Source: Gnetum montanum (taxonomy: Eukaryota > Streptophyta > Gnetopsida > Gnetales > Gnetaceae). From it: a stretch of 64,000 nt of DNA. The notes below the pieces were generated by a model. The model saw only the letters and a program-made list of their open reading frames with translations, was not told where the DNA came from and ran no database searches. Below, one piece after another: positions 1 to 11,575 of this stretch (its first letter is position 1; each line of letters begins with the position of its first letter). The stretch spans positions 134,457 through 198,456 of the forward strand of contig MNCI01006012.1 of assembly GCA_015680685.1 (NCBI GenBank). Direction: 5' to 3'. The translations under genes and the position numbers were made by a program.

Positions 1-1439
1 TTGAGATGGGGTAGGTGTAGATGATTCATATTGTGTATAGCATCCCAACCCACTTTTATCATGTGGAATTCTTTCTTGTCCTAATACCATTCAAAGGGAC
101 TCTTTCCCTTTAACCAACCTCTCATTCAAAAGTTTTACATTTACAAGCTCTTCCTTCATCTATTCACAAGACTTGGTTACTTCTTTATTCTTAGCCCTAA
201 GGCATGAGATTTCTTTTGTGAGGTCTAAAATATTTGAATTTAAAAAATAAATGTCTTGATTGTTTACTCAACTTTGTGCAAATATTTTAAAAAGATAAAA
301 GTTCATTACATAAGATTTCGTACCATTCTTCATCATTTTCAAATTCACCATTTGAGGTACCATCATCTTCATCTATAAGGGCCATACAAATGAGGTGTGA
401 GTCTTTTGTATCATTTTCAACATCTTCTTCACTATGTTCTTCATCATTGTAACTAGTGTAGAGTTGTTCGTTTTCATTTCCATAGCATTTCCATTCCTCC
501 TTTGCAACCTATCATTACTAGGACATTCAAAGGCCACATGGCCTCTTCCACCACAAATCCAACATTCTATAGAAGAAGAATCACAAGAACTTAAAAATCT
601 TTTACCTCATTCCTTACCTTTAATTTGATAGGATATCTTATTTCTTTTTTCCATAAGTCTCTACAACTATCTTAAGAGAAGAGTTATTTCTTCTTCACTG
701 CCCTCATCTTGCTCACTATGTTCCTTTTTCTTGAATGTAGATTTTAGACCAAGTGGTTTTTCTTTAATTTTCCCTTCATTTATGAGGTTCATTTAATAAT
801 CCATTAGAGCACTTTGAAGCTCTTAAAATTTTAAAATAGAGAAATCTCTAATTTCCATTATGGTTATAACTTTTTATCTAAATTTTGGTTAGAGAATTCT
901 AATCATTTTTATTATGACATTGATCTTAGGAAAATATTTACTTGTATCTCTTATGACCACAACTATATCACTTTCCCTAGAGAAATAATCTTTTATTTTC
1001 TCCCCTTCTCTCATTTTAAGCTTATTGTAGTAACTTTGCAAAACTAAAAGTTTAGACTAGTTAACTATTGAAGTTCCCTCAGTAGCTTCTAATGTTTCCC
1101 GAATTTCTGTGACATTTTAAAACCTAGCTACTCTATTTAATTCATATTTATTTAATGCATAATATAAACAATTTTTTTCTTTTGAATCAAACATGAACTT
1201 ATCATTTTCTTCCTTTTTCCATTTTCTTCAAGGCTTGATTGTGTTTGTTCGGTTGTCAATGAGCAATGTGTAGCCTTCGAAAATGGACTCCCATACTTCA
1301 AACTCAATGGACACAAAAAATCCTTGCATTCTTGCCTTACAATAGGCAAAATTCAAATCCATCAAACATAGATTGCTATATGTAAGATGTCCCCTCCATA
1401 GTTCACTCTTTAAAGTTGATGTCAATGAAAGAGTACCAA
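1..1439 (-). pseudogene. Ty1/copia-type gag, truncated by window edge
   Basis: This is a decayed gag of a copia-type retrotransposon, which would form the virus-like particle and bind RNA. Reading the minus strand from about 1370, the stretch KARMQGFFVSIEFEVWESI matches the conserved gag core of plant copia elements (WK-RM-fl-s-W-I). A CCHC zinc knuckle (CWIC-GGRG-H-VAFE-C) lies at 523-564. Below it is a coiled-coil-like stretch, then KGKESL...LGQERIPHDKSGLG at about 40-140, which resembles the C-terminal signature of large plant copia gags. Frameshifts and stops interrupt the frame. The primer binding site and LTR lie immediately upstream at 1440-1454. Protease, integrase and RT would lie beyond base 1. 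The family assignment rests on known gag layouts; no RT is visible to confirm it. Confidence 0.75.
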
Positions 1440-1451
1440 GCTTTGATACCA
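1440..1451 (-). other. Primer binding site (tRNA-iMet type)
   Basis: The minus strand reads TGGTATCAAAGC, one base from the usual plant TGGTATCAGAGC that pairs with the 3' end of initiator tRNA-Met. It lies two bases inside the LTR end (…CCTCA) and just before the gag region, which fixes the element's orientation. Confidence 0.8.
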
Positions 1452-1453
1452 CT

Positions 1454-2335
1454 TGAGGATTGAGAGCTTAGAAGGGGTGGGATAAATACATTCCCTAAAA
1501 TAAAATTAAATAGACATAAAGACCACACTCAAAATTTATGTGGTTCCCCAACTTAGGTACTCCACACTTAGAGGGTAGATTCCTTGCATACCTCCAAACT
1601 TTGTTTCTCAAAAAGTAGTTTGAAGGAAACCACACCCTATACAAGCTCTAAGTTCTACTTCAAAGAGTTTCATCACTGCAAAACCACTCAACCCTACAAG
1701 GTCCCAACAAGCTTAGAATTTGATTTCAAGGATCCAACCTTTACAAATTGAGCTCTACTCTGGAGTGTTTTAATGTTGCACAAACACTTAATATAGCAGG
1801 ATCCCAACAAGCTCAATTACAATGCCTTCTCACAAGAAGAACATCAATCCCAATATGGCTATAAGAGAGAAAAAAAATTACAAGGAAAGAATATAATCTA
1901 AAATTACAAGTCCTTGTACTTTGAAGCACAACAAACAATCACTCAAGCAAATGATTTGACAAATGAATAACACAAGTATAATATACAATGATTTCTTTGA
2001 TAGTGAAAATTCATGCACAACACTTGCACAATACCCAAGAGAATGAAGTCTTCTTATAACCTTGGAGTTTTCAAAAATACCTTGGAATTTATGCAATGGC
2101 TATCAAATGCCTAATGTAGATGTCTCCTTCAAGATTGGGACATTTCTCTAAAATTAACTTCCATTATAGGAAGACATCTCTTCTTAAAATGGAATGTCTC
2201 TATGGAGATGTCTTCTCTTGAAAGGAGACATCCCCTCTTGAAATGGAACATCTCACATTTTTTAGAGACGTTTCCTTTACATGTTCTCCACTACATCTTT
2301 TGTTTCTGGGAGATGTCTTCTTAGCTTTTGAACTT
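1454..2335 (-). repeat. 5' LTR of the copia-type element
   Basis: The LTR terminus (minus …AATCCTCA) abuts the primer site at 1440-1451. The body is homologous, in inverted orientation, to 4270-5264; for example both contain the 'aagttggggaaccaca' block and the 'agcttgttggga' block. The outer end (2335) is approximate because no clean TG was resolved. The U3 part (about 2120-2330) is packed with AGATGTCT/AGACATCT motifs, listed separately. Confidence 0.65.
2120..2330. promoter_or_regulatory. AGATGTCT motif cluster in LTR U3
   Basis: At least seven close matches to AGATGTCTC or its complement GAGACATCT lie within about 210 bp, in both orientations (for example near 2119, 2170, 2206, 2226 and 2309). 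Similar clusters occur in the neighbouring LTR at 3465-3660 and in the opposite-facing LTR at 4360-4580. The spacing is irregular, so this is not a simple tandem repeat. A regulatory role is inferred from the U3 position only. Confidence 0.6.
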
Positions 2336-2357
2336 TTATTCCTTAAGCTTCCACTTG

Positions 2358-2662
2358 CTAATTTAGATTCCTCCCAATCCTTGAAACATCTTCATCTAGA
2401 TTGAGTCTTCGTACTTGTCCATGTTTCCTTAAGTCCTTGTAGTCTTCACTTTGATGTCTATTTGTAGATTTCATTTCTTTAAGCTCTCCTTCATTCCCTA
2501 AAAAAAATTGCATTCCACAACATTCTATGTTCTCCATTTTTCTTAATGTTTTGACATATAAAAAGTTCAACATATAATTCTATCCATAAGAGTCTAGAGT
2601 ACATTCCTAAAGTCTTCCATGTCTTTGGCTAAGCCCTAAACTAATTTCTTCTTAGATGCCAT
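2358..2662 (-). pseudogene. Short gag-like start fragment
   Basis: Downstream of the LTR at 3052, the minus strand opens at an ATG (2662) with MASKKKLV, a stop, then GLAKDMEDFRNVL. This resembles a gag N-terminus of a second LTR element. It runs into a 71-codon open stretch (2573-2358) rich in Lys, Glu and Arg, which then meets the copia-type LTR. Related sequence (…tatgtcaaagcattaaggaaaatg…) also precedes the opposite-facing LTR near 4024, so it belongs to the repeat and is not a host gene. I do not recognise a specific family. Confidence 0.4.
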
Positions 2663-3033
2663 CATCAAGTGGACCAAAATGAAAAATTGAACAAATACTC
2701 ATAAGAAATTGCAAAAGGATTAGAGTAACCACAACCCAAGGTAGAGTACCCAAAAAAATTTAACAAGAGTAATAGAAATTACTAGTAGGATTCAAATAAT
2801 TCCCACAAATTCTAAATAAAGAAGGGTAATGGGTATCTTACATAATGAGACTTTTCAATACTTAATTTGATTAACAACACAAAATGATCAAAAGAAGGCT
2901 TATTAAATCCTAATTCAGCAGGGAAATTAACATCAATAAAATTACAAATCAAAATAAACTTAAAGAAGAAAGTGGATTCTTGTGAATTATTGTAGTAGAT
3001 TCCTTTTCTTAAGGCATTGTCTTCAAATCCTTC

Positions 3034-3045
3034 TCTTCAATACCA
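3034..3045 (-). other. Possible primer binding site
   Basis: The minus strand reads TGGTATTGAAGA, a weak match to the iMet primer site, six bases inside an LTR-like end (GATCCTCA). It is listed because it would orient the LTR at 3052-3790; on its own it is weak. Confidence 0.35.
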
Positions 3046-3051
3046 ATCTCG

Positions 3052-3790
3052 TGAGGATCAATTTTTTAATACCAAAAGTAAAAAATCACAATCTTCAAAC
3101 TTGCAACATGAATTAAGATAAGAAGGAAAAATATTTTTTTTATTCTTGAAAAATCATGATAGAATTACAAGGCTAAAATAAAACTACCTAGGGGTAGACA
3201 AGGACTTAAGGGAATAACACTTATAACTCCTCACACAACACACAACTCACAATGGTTAAAAGCCTTATAGCATGGAAACTCAATTGAAGATTGAACCCTC
3301 TCTTCTCAACTCTCATCCAAAACTATCTCTCCCAATACTCTCTCATAATTCACTTCACTTTTCTCCTTCAAATAAAAGGCTTTAATCCCTTTTTATCATT
3401 TCTTCTAAGTGATCCTTCATCTTCCCTTTAAATCAGAATTTAATTTGAAGCCCATTGGAATCTATATGAGATGTCTTGAAGAGGTGGGAGATGTCTTTCT
3501 TAAAATAGCCATATCTCAAACAAGACATCTTGGAACATGGTGAGACGTCTTGTGTGAGTTGTCTTGCATCAACTAGAGATGTCTCTCCCAAGTTGTCAAA
3601 AATATTAGGAGATGTTTGGCTTCTACAAGAGATTTCTTAGCTAGCTTGAAGACATCTTGACAAAGAAAAATTTTAAATGCCAAACTTCCTAAAAGTCCCC
3701 CAAGTAAAATGTACTTCCAATTGGCTTCTCTTGCCTCTTGGAGCTGTAGAAAAATACAAAAAAACAAGCACACCTAAGATATAAAGGACA
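3052..3790 (-). repeat. Second LTR carrying AGATGTCT motifs
   Basis: The minus-strand 3' end GATCCTCA matches the end of the LTR at 1454. The region 3465-3660 again holds many AGATGTCT/AGACATCT/AGACGTCT copies. A TATA-like run (plus AAATAAAAGG at about 3370-3380) lies next to the cluster, as expected for U3/R. The rest does not obviously align with the LTR at 1454, so this may be a related but different family. The outer boundary near 3790 is a guess based on the (CA)n-rich end. Confidence 0.45.
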
Positions 3791-4019
3791 CACACAAAAA
3801 AAAAAATTTGAGGATGACATGAGTTGGGTGATATTCTCATTAGAGTTCATGAGTAAATTTGATGTATATTAAGAGCATTTTCATATTACATATTGCGTTG
3901 GACATATATTGTGATTCTTCGATTCTTAGTAGAGTGTGTTTCATTATATTATTTATATAAAACTCGCTAGGGTTTACTTTGAAAGAAGGAGAGGAGGGAG
4001 AAGGGATGGTTTTGACCTT

Positions 4020-5264
4020 TTTGGTATGTCAAAGCATTAAGGAAAATGAACTACAAGAATTTTTGTGTGATTGTTGTGATTACAAAAGTAAGAGCAAAGG
4101 ACTCAAGAACTCACAAGAAAATTTGGGATCACAAGACCTCTAGGGAGCATGGACGAATATGAAGAATTCAAGAAAAATATGTCTATTTTTGTTGAGGATG
4201 ATTCTTGAATGTTTTGTCATGTTTCAAAGTGTGTCTAGCTCATTTTGATGAGTCTAAGAGGTTATAAGATCTATGGGAAGTTATTTGGAGGCATCTGAAG
4301 GCTCCCAACATCAAAACAAGCAATCTCATTTTTGGCCCATGAAAAAGAAACGTCTTTCAATTCCAAAGACATCTTTTTAGAAGGAAACATAGGAGAAGAC
4401 ATCTCTAAAAAATAGAAAATTTCTTTTTGGATAGAAAGATGTCTTTCCTTAGAAGAAGACATCTTTGTAGAATGAAGGCCAGTTGTAGAAAGACATATTT
4501 TCACTAGAAGAAGACATCTTCCCAGAATGGAGTCCAAATGCAAAAAGATGTCTCAGTCATGAAGAAGATGTCTTCAATGATCGTTAGTTAGCCATTGCAT
4601 GAGTTCCAAGATGAATTTGAAAACATAGTGGCTATAATAAGACATCATTCTCATTTGGAAATGTGCAAGTTTTAGTACTATCAATTGTAAATCATCTAGA
4701 AATCATTGTAATCATTGTTGTTTCTCATTGTATAATCTTTTGCCTATTGTAATTGGTAAAAGTGAGCCATGCCTTCAAGTACAAGGATTAGCAAACTTAG
4801 TTGCATTCACTCCTTGTGATTGTAGTTCTATTTTATTACCTTGCATGGTTGTTGTGCTTCTTGTAGGAAGGCATCTTACTTGAGCTTTTTGGGATCCTAC
4901 AGGATTAAGTGTTGGTGTACCGCCACAACACACTAGACTAGAGATCAAGTTGTAAAGATAATGGGATCCTTAACATCACATTCTAAGCTTGTTGGGACCT
5001 TGTGGGGTTGAGTGGATTCATAGTGTCAAATCACTGTAGAGTGGAGCTTAGAGCTTGTATAGGGTGTGGTACCCTTCAAACCACATTTTGAAAGGAACAA
5101 AGTCTAGAGGTGTGCTTGTGAACTACCCTCCAAGTGTGGACTACCCAAGTTGGGGAACCACATTAAAATTGGTGTGTGATTTATCTTAGTGATTTTTTAT
5201 TTGAGGGAACTGATTCATCCTCTCCCCCCACTCCCCCACCACCTTCTAAGTTCAATGATCCTCA
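4020..5264 (+). repeat. Opposite-facing LTR with upstream internal sequence
   Basis: The plus strand repeats, inverted, the organisation at 1454-2590: a short internal stretch (from about 4024), an AGATGTCT-rich U3 (4360-4580), a shared 'gccattgcatgag' block near 4590, the 'agttggggaaccaca' block near 5145, and an end GATCCTCA at 5264. No primer site follows, so this is a 3' LTR or a solo LTR remnant. With the copy at 1454-2590 it forms an imperfect inverted repeat with a loop of about 1.4 kb. Confidence 0.6.
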
Positions 5265-6751
5265 AATGGACCTTGTGAGGAGAGAAGGGAAAAGATATGA
5301 ATTCAATGAGGAACTATGAGCAATGTAAACTAGTGTTAGGATGTGCTATAGATGTTTGTCATGATTTGTTTCTATGTTGTACTAGCTATTGTTATGTAGA
5401 ATTTATGTTAAGTGTGATTAAGAGTAGGTTGTGTTAGAATCACACTCTAGACATGGTCAGGGTCTTTTTGATAATTTCTATTGGAAAGAGAGGTGTGTTA
5501 CCCATGTGGCACCCTTAAATTATCTTTTAGGTAGTAATGTAAGTCATGACCAAGGCATGTTTTGTAGGACAAAGATAGTTTTATATGGCATCCAAGCTGT
5601 AGTGGAATTGCTACAAGGTCACAATGCTATTGATGCAAGCACATGTTTAATTATGGTGTTAATTGCAATTTTTTCTTAGTCATGAGTCTAGGTGATGAAG
5701 TCATTGTTGTATTTATGTATGTAACATGAGGCCTAGGTGAGGTGCATTGAGTTTATGCTCCTCAAAAGCTAGCAAGTACAATTGATGTGTGAGCCATGAT
5801 CTAGTTATAATAAGATTGAAAAGAGAGAGATAGACTTTGTTTCATGTGTTGTGATCATTTTTTATGCTCTAATGTGTATGAATACTAACTCTTGCTTGGT
5901 GATTATGTTTATTAGTATGTTTTTGTGCACATTCTTCCTACTTACTTGGTAAGCTTCTTGTGTTATTACATTTGATAAACTTATTCATTGTTTAGCATCA
6001 CTATGTAGTGCATCTTATGCTTATGATGATTGGAATATGGGATGATACATGTAGCACTAGTTACTTATGGTTATCAACCAATTATTATGTGTTATGCATA
6101 TGATATTGATGTTGTGTACATACTTATGATGGTGGAGCTTACATGAGGATGTGAATCAATTGGTGATAAGGTACTTTGGAGAAGTTGGGATGACCCTTAC
6201 AATGATGGATTAGTGAGGCTCCTATCTTAGTTTTTATATTAAACTTGGAAGAATATAGGTAGGGCCTATGACTAGTATGAGATCCTGGGGCATATGTACA
6301 TGCACAAATCTATCTTTTAGAAGGTTTGTGGCCTAGGATTATAGATGAGGTAGCAAGTGCTAACACTGATAGTAAATTAAATAATGTAAAAACTAATAAA
6401 TGACCTATAGGCATTGTTAGTAATTTGAGTATTCATGAAAATAATGTCATGCTTACACTAAGTATGGATATATCAGTTACCATATGGGCTTTATGTTTGG
6501 GATCATGGTATGTAGGACAACGATACCTTAGGATGCTAGTTGCCTATTTTAAATGTATGTGTGTGCCTTGAAATGCTTGTTGTATGCGAGCCCCAATTAT
6601 GTTAGCACTTATGATGTTGTATATGATGCTTGTCTTTAACATACTATTGTGATGGACTATATGCATGATGGTTAGATAATCTTGTGATGACAACATGGTA
6701 AACATTGGTATTTGATGTTGACATTATTTTATGATATCTTAGATGTGGCTA
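5265..6751. other. Unassigned AT-rich sequence
   Basis: I see no domain, tRNA or boundary signal here. Short open stretches (for example an 82-codon one at 5431-5679) show no recognisable motif. It is probably decayed repeat or intergenic DNA. Confidence 0.5.
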
Positions 6752-7280
6752 TGTATCACAACCTAGAAATTTACATAATTTAATTATTTAATTTAATACA
6801 TATGAATAATTCTTAAATGTTGTCATATATGTTTTAATAGATTATCTTATTATTACTACTACNTTAATTATGCATCTTTTCATTTTATTATGCAACATGC
6901 GATTATATAATATTGTATTCATGGAGTAGTTTTGAATTGTAACCTTACCCAAAATATATCCCTTATTACCTTTTGTCATTTAACTAGAATTTGAAGTTCA
7001 TTTTTAATTATACTTTAATATTGCATAACTTATCTTTGTTAAGGAAGTACCTTAGGATAATTTTCTACCTAGAATCTAACCTTACCATTGAGTCCAAACT
7101 AATTGAAAATGTAAGTTTTGATCCTTTCTTCACTAGAATCAGAGTTATAGTTCTCAAGATATCACATTTTCAACTTTCCTAAAATACTGTAAAAGTTTTA
7201 ACATTTGAACTAGATGAATATGATAGGTGAAGCCTAGATAATATTTTAGCATATGATTAGGTAGAACACTTAATAATGAT

Positions 7281-7853
7281 TGTGACATCCCATTCCTAGA
7301 TGTCATGGAAAACATCAAATATACATGATATTAGACATTATGTGTAAGAAGACAATATACCAAACATCAAATATATGTAACATTTGACATTATGTATAAA
7401 GAAAAATAATAAGGAAAATGTAGAAAGAAAGAAAAGAATTATTTATTGATATGAAATGGAGTATCTAGATCATGCTCTAAAGATGTTCCTTAGGATTTTC
7501 TTCCTTCAGCATCTATCCCTTAGAGGTAATCCAGCACTACCATCATGGTTAGGCCTATAACCAGCCAAAAGAGATGGCCAATCCTCTTCATGTCCTACTT
7601 CACCTAGCTCTTGTGATTCATCTTTCCTAGCTCTGCCACTTCATGCTAGCATGACCTCTAAGCCTAGGTATAAATGGCCTACATCAAACCCCCAAAGGCT
7701 ACCTCAAGAGAAATTTTCATTATTACAATGCACCCTTTCAAGTATCAATTACAACATGCTCTTTTAGGTCTTGTTATAATAATGATAACACTTGTTATGA
7801 AGAGGCACCATCTTCATTATGCAATAACACCATTTGGAAATGGGGATGTTATA
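7281..7853 (-). repeat. 3' LTR of element F
   Basis: This aligns almost colinearly with 12527-13100, including the 'aatggagtat' block and the 'ggttaggcctataa' block. On the minus strand a purine-rich ATTGGAGGCAT lies just inside it and may be the polypurine tract. Confidence 0.8.
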
Positions 7854-7999
7854 ATATGCCTCCAATAGGTTTCATTCATCCTTGAACAAGTCCACATTCA
7901 CTATCTTTTTTCAACTCCAATACTTCTTGTATGCTCCTGTGGTCCAATAATTTGATATCTCCTTTGAACATGAATTCATTTCTTGCTTATTTTGTAAAA

Positions 8000-9990
8000 A
8001 CAATATATGTGAGAAGAATATACATAAGTATTAAACATTATTTTATTAATACTTACCTCATTTTTCAAGATAATGACAAGAGATGAATTAAAGGTCTATC
8101 AACCACCAATCACCAATCCTAACCAAGGTCATGTAGAGTGCAACTTCTATCTGGTTATCCAAGTGAAGGCAGGGGAAATTCTTTATTCTCAAATTCTATC
8201 ACCTTAGATATTTTACTTATCTAATTAAAATATAAATTAAACAATGAAGAAAATAATAATATTATAAATAAAAGTAAGGGTAAGATACTTCCTGATCTTG
8301 ATCAACCTTATGAATTAATGAAAGTAATTGTCATTCTACCATAAGTTGTATATGATCAAATGGTGTTGTTCAAGATGGAAGGACTTGATCTTGATTCTTC
8401 TGCACTTTTTCTTTAGAAATCAACTCTAGTAACTTGTTAACTTGGAATAATCAAACATCATAACAAATATAATCTAGGATCTCAATGAAGAATGTTGTTC
8501 ACCCATTCTCATTAATCATAGTAGAGTAATTGGCAAACTATGGTTCTTGATGAGTACTATCCATCAACATCATTTGTTCCTAAATTTTGAACTCTTATTT
8601 ATCTATTGAAGATTCGAAGTAAGCAGAATACGTACTAGCTAATGGAATTTCATGCTAAATTAATGGGAACATCTTCTTCAAATTAGATTCATCTTCCAAG
8701 GATTCTTTTATACATCCATATTTTAAGAATTTATAAACACTACTTCCAACTTTTGCATTAAAGTCTTTACAAAGGATAATTGGCACTACATTAGTATATC
8801 TTAGGAATAACTTATTCTTCAAACTTTCCTCTATTTACTTAATCAAATATACTCCTTGGATAGTCTAACAACTAGACATGTTGATTTGGTAATTAAATGT
8901 GTGTTGACTACACATACACATCTTTTTGATAACTAGATTTTTAGTATTAATGCCAAAGTAATGTGACCTTTCTAAAACCTTGATTATTCTTTCTTTTCCA
9001 TGGTTTGAAGTTCTAGAATTTCAAAAATCATATTTCCTAAACTTTATTTAAATATTTATACCAATTCAAACTTGGCTTCTTTATAAAATATTATGGAACC
9101 ATCCATGTTGTGATTTCTATAATAGGCTAATCTCTACATCTGATCTTTCCCAAGTCTAGTTGGAATTGATATAAAAATTCCAAAGGAAAAACATCTTGTA
9201 GGCATAAGACATCAACATCCAAATTTTGTGACTCTACTAAGATGCATGGGTATCAATAATCATGCCAATCCAAGGCCCATGATAGACATAATGGATGTTT
9301 TTTCTCATTCTCTAGCGATCTTACAAGCACATTGTATGTTGCAAATTTCTTTCTCATTCTTGGATTCTCTTCTGGGCAATTACTCTTTATGGGTATCATA
9401 CATCTTCTTGACCATTTTTGTTCATCAACTGATCAAACTGATTCTTGAACTAACCTTGTTTCTAAAAACTAGTTACATCACCTAGACTCATTAAAAACCT
9501 TTCCATTCCCCTTAAGACACTAACTCTAACAATGTAACAAATGACACATCCTAGTTATCTTAAGATTATCTACAAAGGTTAAGCACTTAATCTCAAGCTC
9601 CAAAAGGCTAAATTTATAACTTCCAATAATTAAATTGGTAGGAATAATTAGTTACTCTAAATTATGACCTTTAAGGTGTAGTTTACGGTATCATTGAGTA
9701 CCCAGATGAAAAATATGACCTCACCATTAAGTTCATGAGGGTGAAAAATGTTGGAAAAGACTATTCATATGTTTAAAAAGGACATTGTGTGCTCAAGTTA
9801 TGTTAAAATTACACTTTTGAGGGTCTTGAGGCACTATGTTGAGCAAGGGATGAAAACTAATTTTTAAGGTTTCATGGGAAAGCTTTGACTTCACCATTGT
9901 ATCTAGAAGGTTGAAATCCATAGGAAACGATTCTTCATTCATCGAAAAAAGCTTCTAAAATCAAAAGTTATGGATTAAGGTCCAAAACCT
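8000..9990. other. Interior of F with no recognised gene
   Basis: The minus strand shows short open stretches but no RT, integrase or protease motif that I can defend. One stretch near 7870-7990 (minus, KGDIKLLDHRSIQEVLEL) reads like protein and is preceded at about 8050 by a donor-like AG|GTAAGTAT. It may be a captured gene fragment, but nothing identifies it. Confidence 0.35.
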
Positions 9991-10002
9991 TTCACGCAAA
10001 AA

Positions 10003-10070
10003 ACAAGACTTTTCAAGAGGTCACCCATCCAAGTACTACTCTAGGACAAGTGCATTTAATTGTAAAACTT
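10003..10070 (-). other. 5S rRNA-derived block
   Basis: The minus strand contains AGAGTAGTAC-T-TGGATGGGTGACCTC followed by TGAAAAGTC. This matches the 3' half of plant 5S rRNA (AGAGTAGTAC-T-AGGATGGGTGACCTCCTGGGAAGTC as known), and the upstream CAATTAAATGCACTTG matches CAGTTAAGCGTGCTTG with mostly C-to-T or G-to-A type differences. The 5' half of 5S is not recognisable. Cassandra-type elements carry 5S sequence in their LTRs, but here the block is internal to F. It is unlikely to be a working 5S gene. Confidence 0.75.
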
Positions 10071-10624
10071 TTATCTTTCCTATTACTACAACATCAAACT
10101 TTCTTTTTGAAAAAAAAAATTTCTGCTTCCTAGTTTTAAACTAATGTTCTAACAAATGGAATTGTTTTTAATTCTCTGTTGGTTAATGAAAAACTTTAAA
10201 TCTTCCATCAATTAATGGAAAATTTTGAATTTTTTGTTGATTCATGGAAAATTTTTCCATCATGAGGGGTAGGGGAAGTTGTTGGAGTAGGGACATCAGC
10301 AACGCCATGGGGGTGCTAGAGTGGTGAATAGGATGCATAACAAGAGTGACAGTAGTAGTGTGTGGAAGGAGAGTGGTAATGGCAGTGTTGTATGAAAGGT
10401 GGTGGGTAGTGACCAGTGGCTGGTAATGGCAATTATTAGGGCCTGCATAGTCCCCATAAGACCTACATGGAGCAAGAAAGCATGCATGTCCTCCTTTAGG
10501 GCTCATGTGGCCCAATAGGGACTTATGAAGCCCTTATTAGGTCTTTCATAGCCTAGGAGGACCTTGTGAGGCCTTTATCATGGCTTTCACAATCCTCAAC
10601 AAGCATACATGTTGATGGCTAAGG

Positions 10625-11045
10625 CTTTCTATAGTGGTGTTAGAGGGAATGGTAATTTTACGCACCAATAGTGTTTGTAGGGCATCAAAGGGGGTAACAA
10701 TTCTCGGTGCCTATGATGTGCCTGGAGCATTGGCTAGGGTAGCAATTTTTGTCATTAGTGGTATCTGAAGAGTGCTAAAGAAGGTAGTAGTTTTTGATGT
10801 TAGTGGTATCCATGATGCACCAAAAAGGAACAATGATTTCTAGCACTGGCAGTGTCTACAATGTGTTGGATGGGGAAAAAATTTTCAATGTCAATAGTGT
10901 CCATGGTGTGCTATAGGGGACAACGATTTTTAGCATCAGTGGTGTTTGTGATGCATTAAACGAGGTAACTATTTTCAATGCCAACTATTTCCATGGTGCA
11001 CTAGAAGGGACAACGATTCCTAGCATCAATGGTATCCATGAGCAT
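10625..11045 (-). repeat. Degenerate ~45-bp minisatellite
   Basis: Eight or nine successive units of about 44-46 bp share the pattern AACAATTTT-tagcatcaatgGTgTcCatgatgtgc-taga-ggg. Examples start near 10686, 10732, 10777, 10826, 10870, 10921, 10966 and 11009. On the minus strand, which is F's coding direction, each unit reads as 15 codons with a loose pattern [C/H]-x-M-D-T-x(3)-K-N-x-x-P, interrupted by stops. It could be a decayed repeat protein or simply a minisatellite of period 3n. Confidence 0.65.
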
Positions 11046-11515
11046 AGTCAGCAATCAAAAATTATAGCAAATTTTTTAGCTACAATAGTGGCAATAGTGG
11101 TGGCAATGGTAGTGGTGATGATGGCAGTGATGGGGACATAGCAAGGCAAGAAATGCATCAAAAATGTGGAGGATGATGCAAAATGCAAAGACAATGATGA
11201 AGAGAGAAAACTATGATGCCAAAAATGGAGGTACAAATGGTGATGGTAGTAGGTGGAGGTGAACTATAGGCAAGCTAGTGGTGATGGCATCAGAGGATGT
11301 AGGCACAATGGGTGAGGTAGCAGCATCAGTCAAGGATAGTGGGACTAAGAAGGAATAGCACAGTCAACCCCTAAACAATGACTATGCAGCCTGCATAGGC
11401 CTATGTGGCCCTTACAAGGCTAGCACAACCTGCAATAATTTTTTAAAATATGTTATACATATATAAATATATATATCATTATGGGGTTGGGGTTTAAACC
11501 CACAACCTTCCATGT

Positions 11516-11575
11516 TTGTATGTGTGTGTGTGTTGTTGTTGTTTTTTCTTCTTCTTTTTATTATTATTTTATTCT
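11516..11575 (+). repeat. Mixed microsatellite
   Basis: Consecutive runs of (TG)n, (TTG)n, T-rich (TTC)n and (TTA)n grade into one another. Nearby, 11090-11135 holds GTG/ATG trinucleotide-rich sequence. Low-complexity DNA; short open stretches over it are not genes. Confidence 0.8.

Noticed and set aside
5431-5679. 82-codon open stretch as a host gene
   Set aside because: No recognisable motif, AT-rich context and no supporting signals.
10003-10070. A functional 5S rRNA gene
   Set aside because: Only the 3' half is recognisable, with many substitutions and no proper 5' half or T-run terminator in place.
10183-10515. 110-codon open stretch on the minus strand, His/Thr-rich
   Set aside because: Composition follows the local (GTG/ATG)-rich low-complexity sequence; no domain and no sign of conservation.
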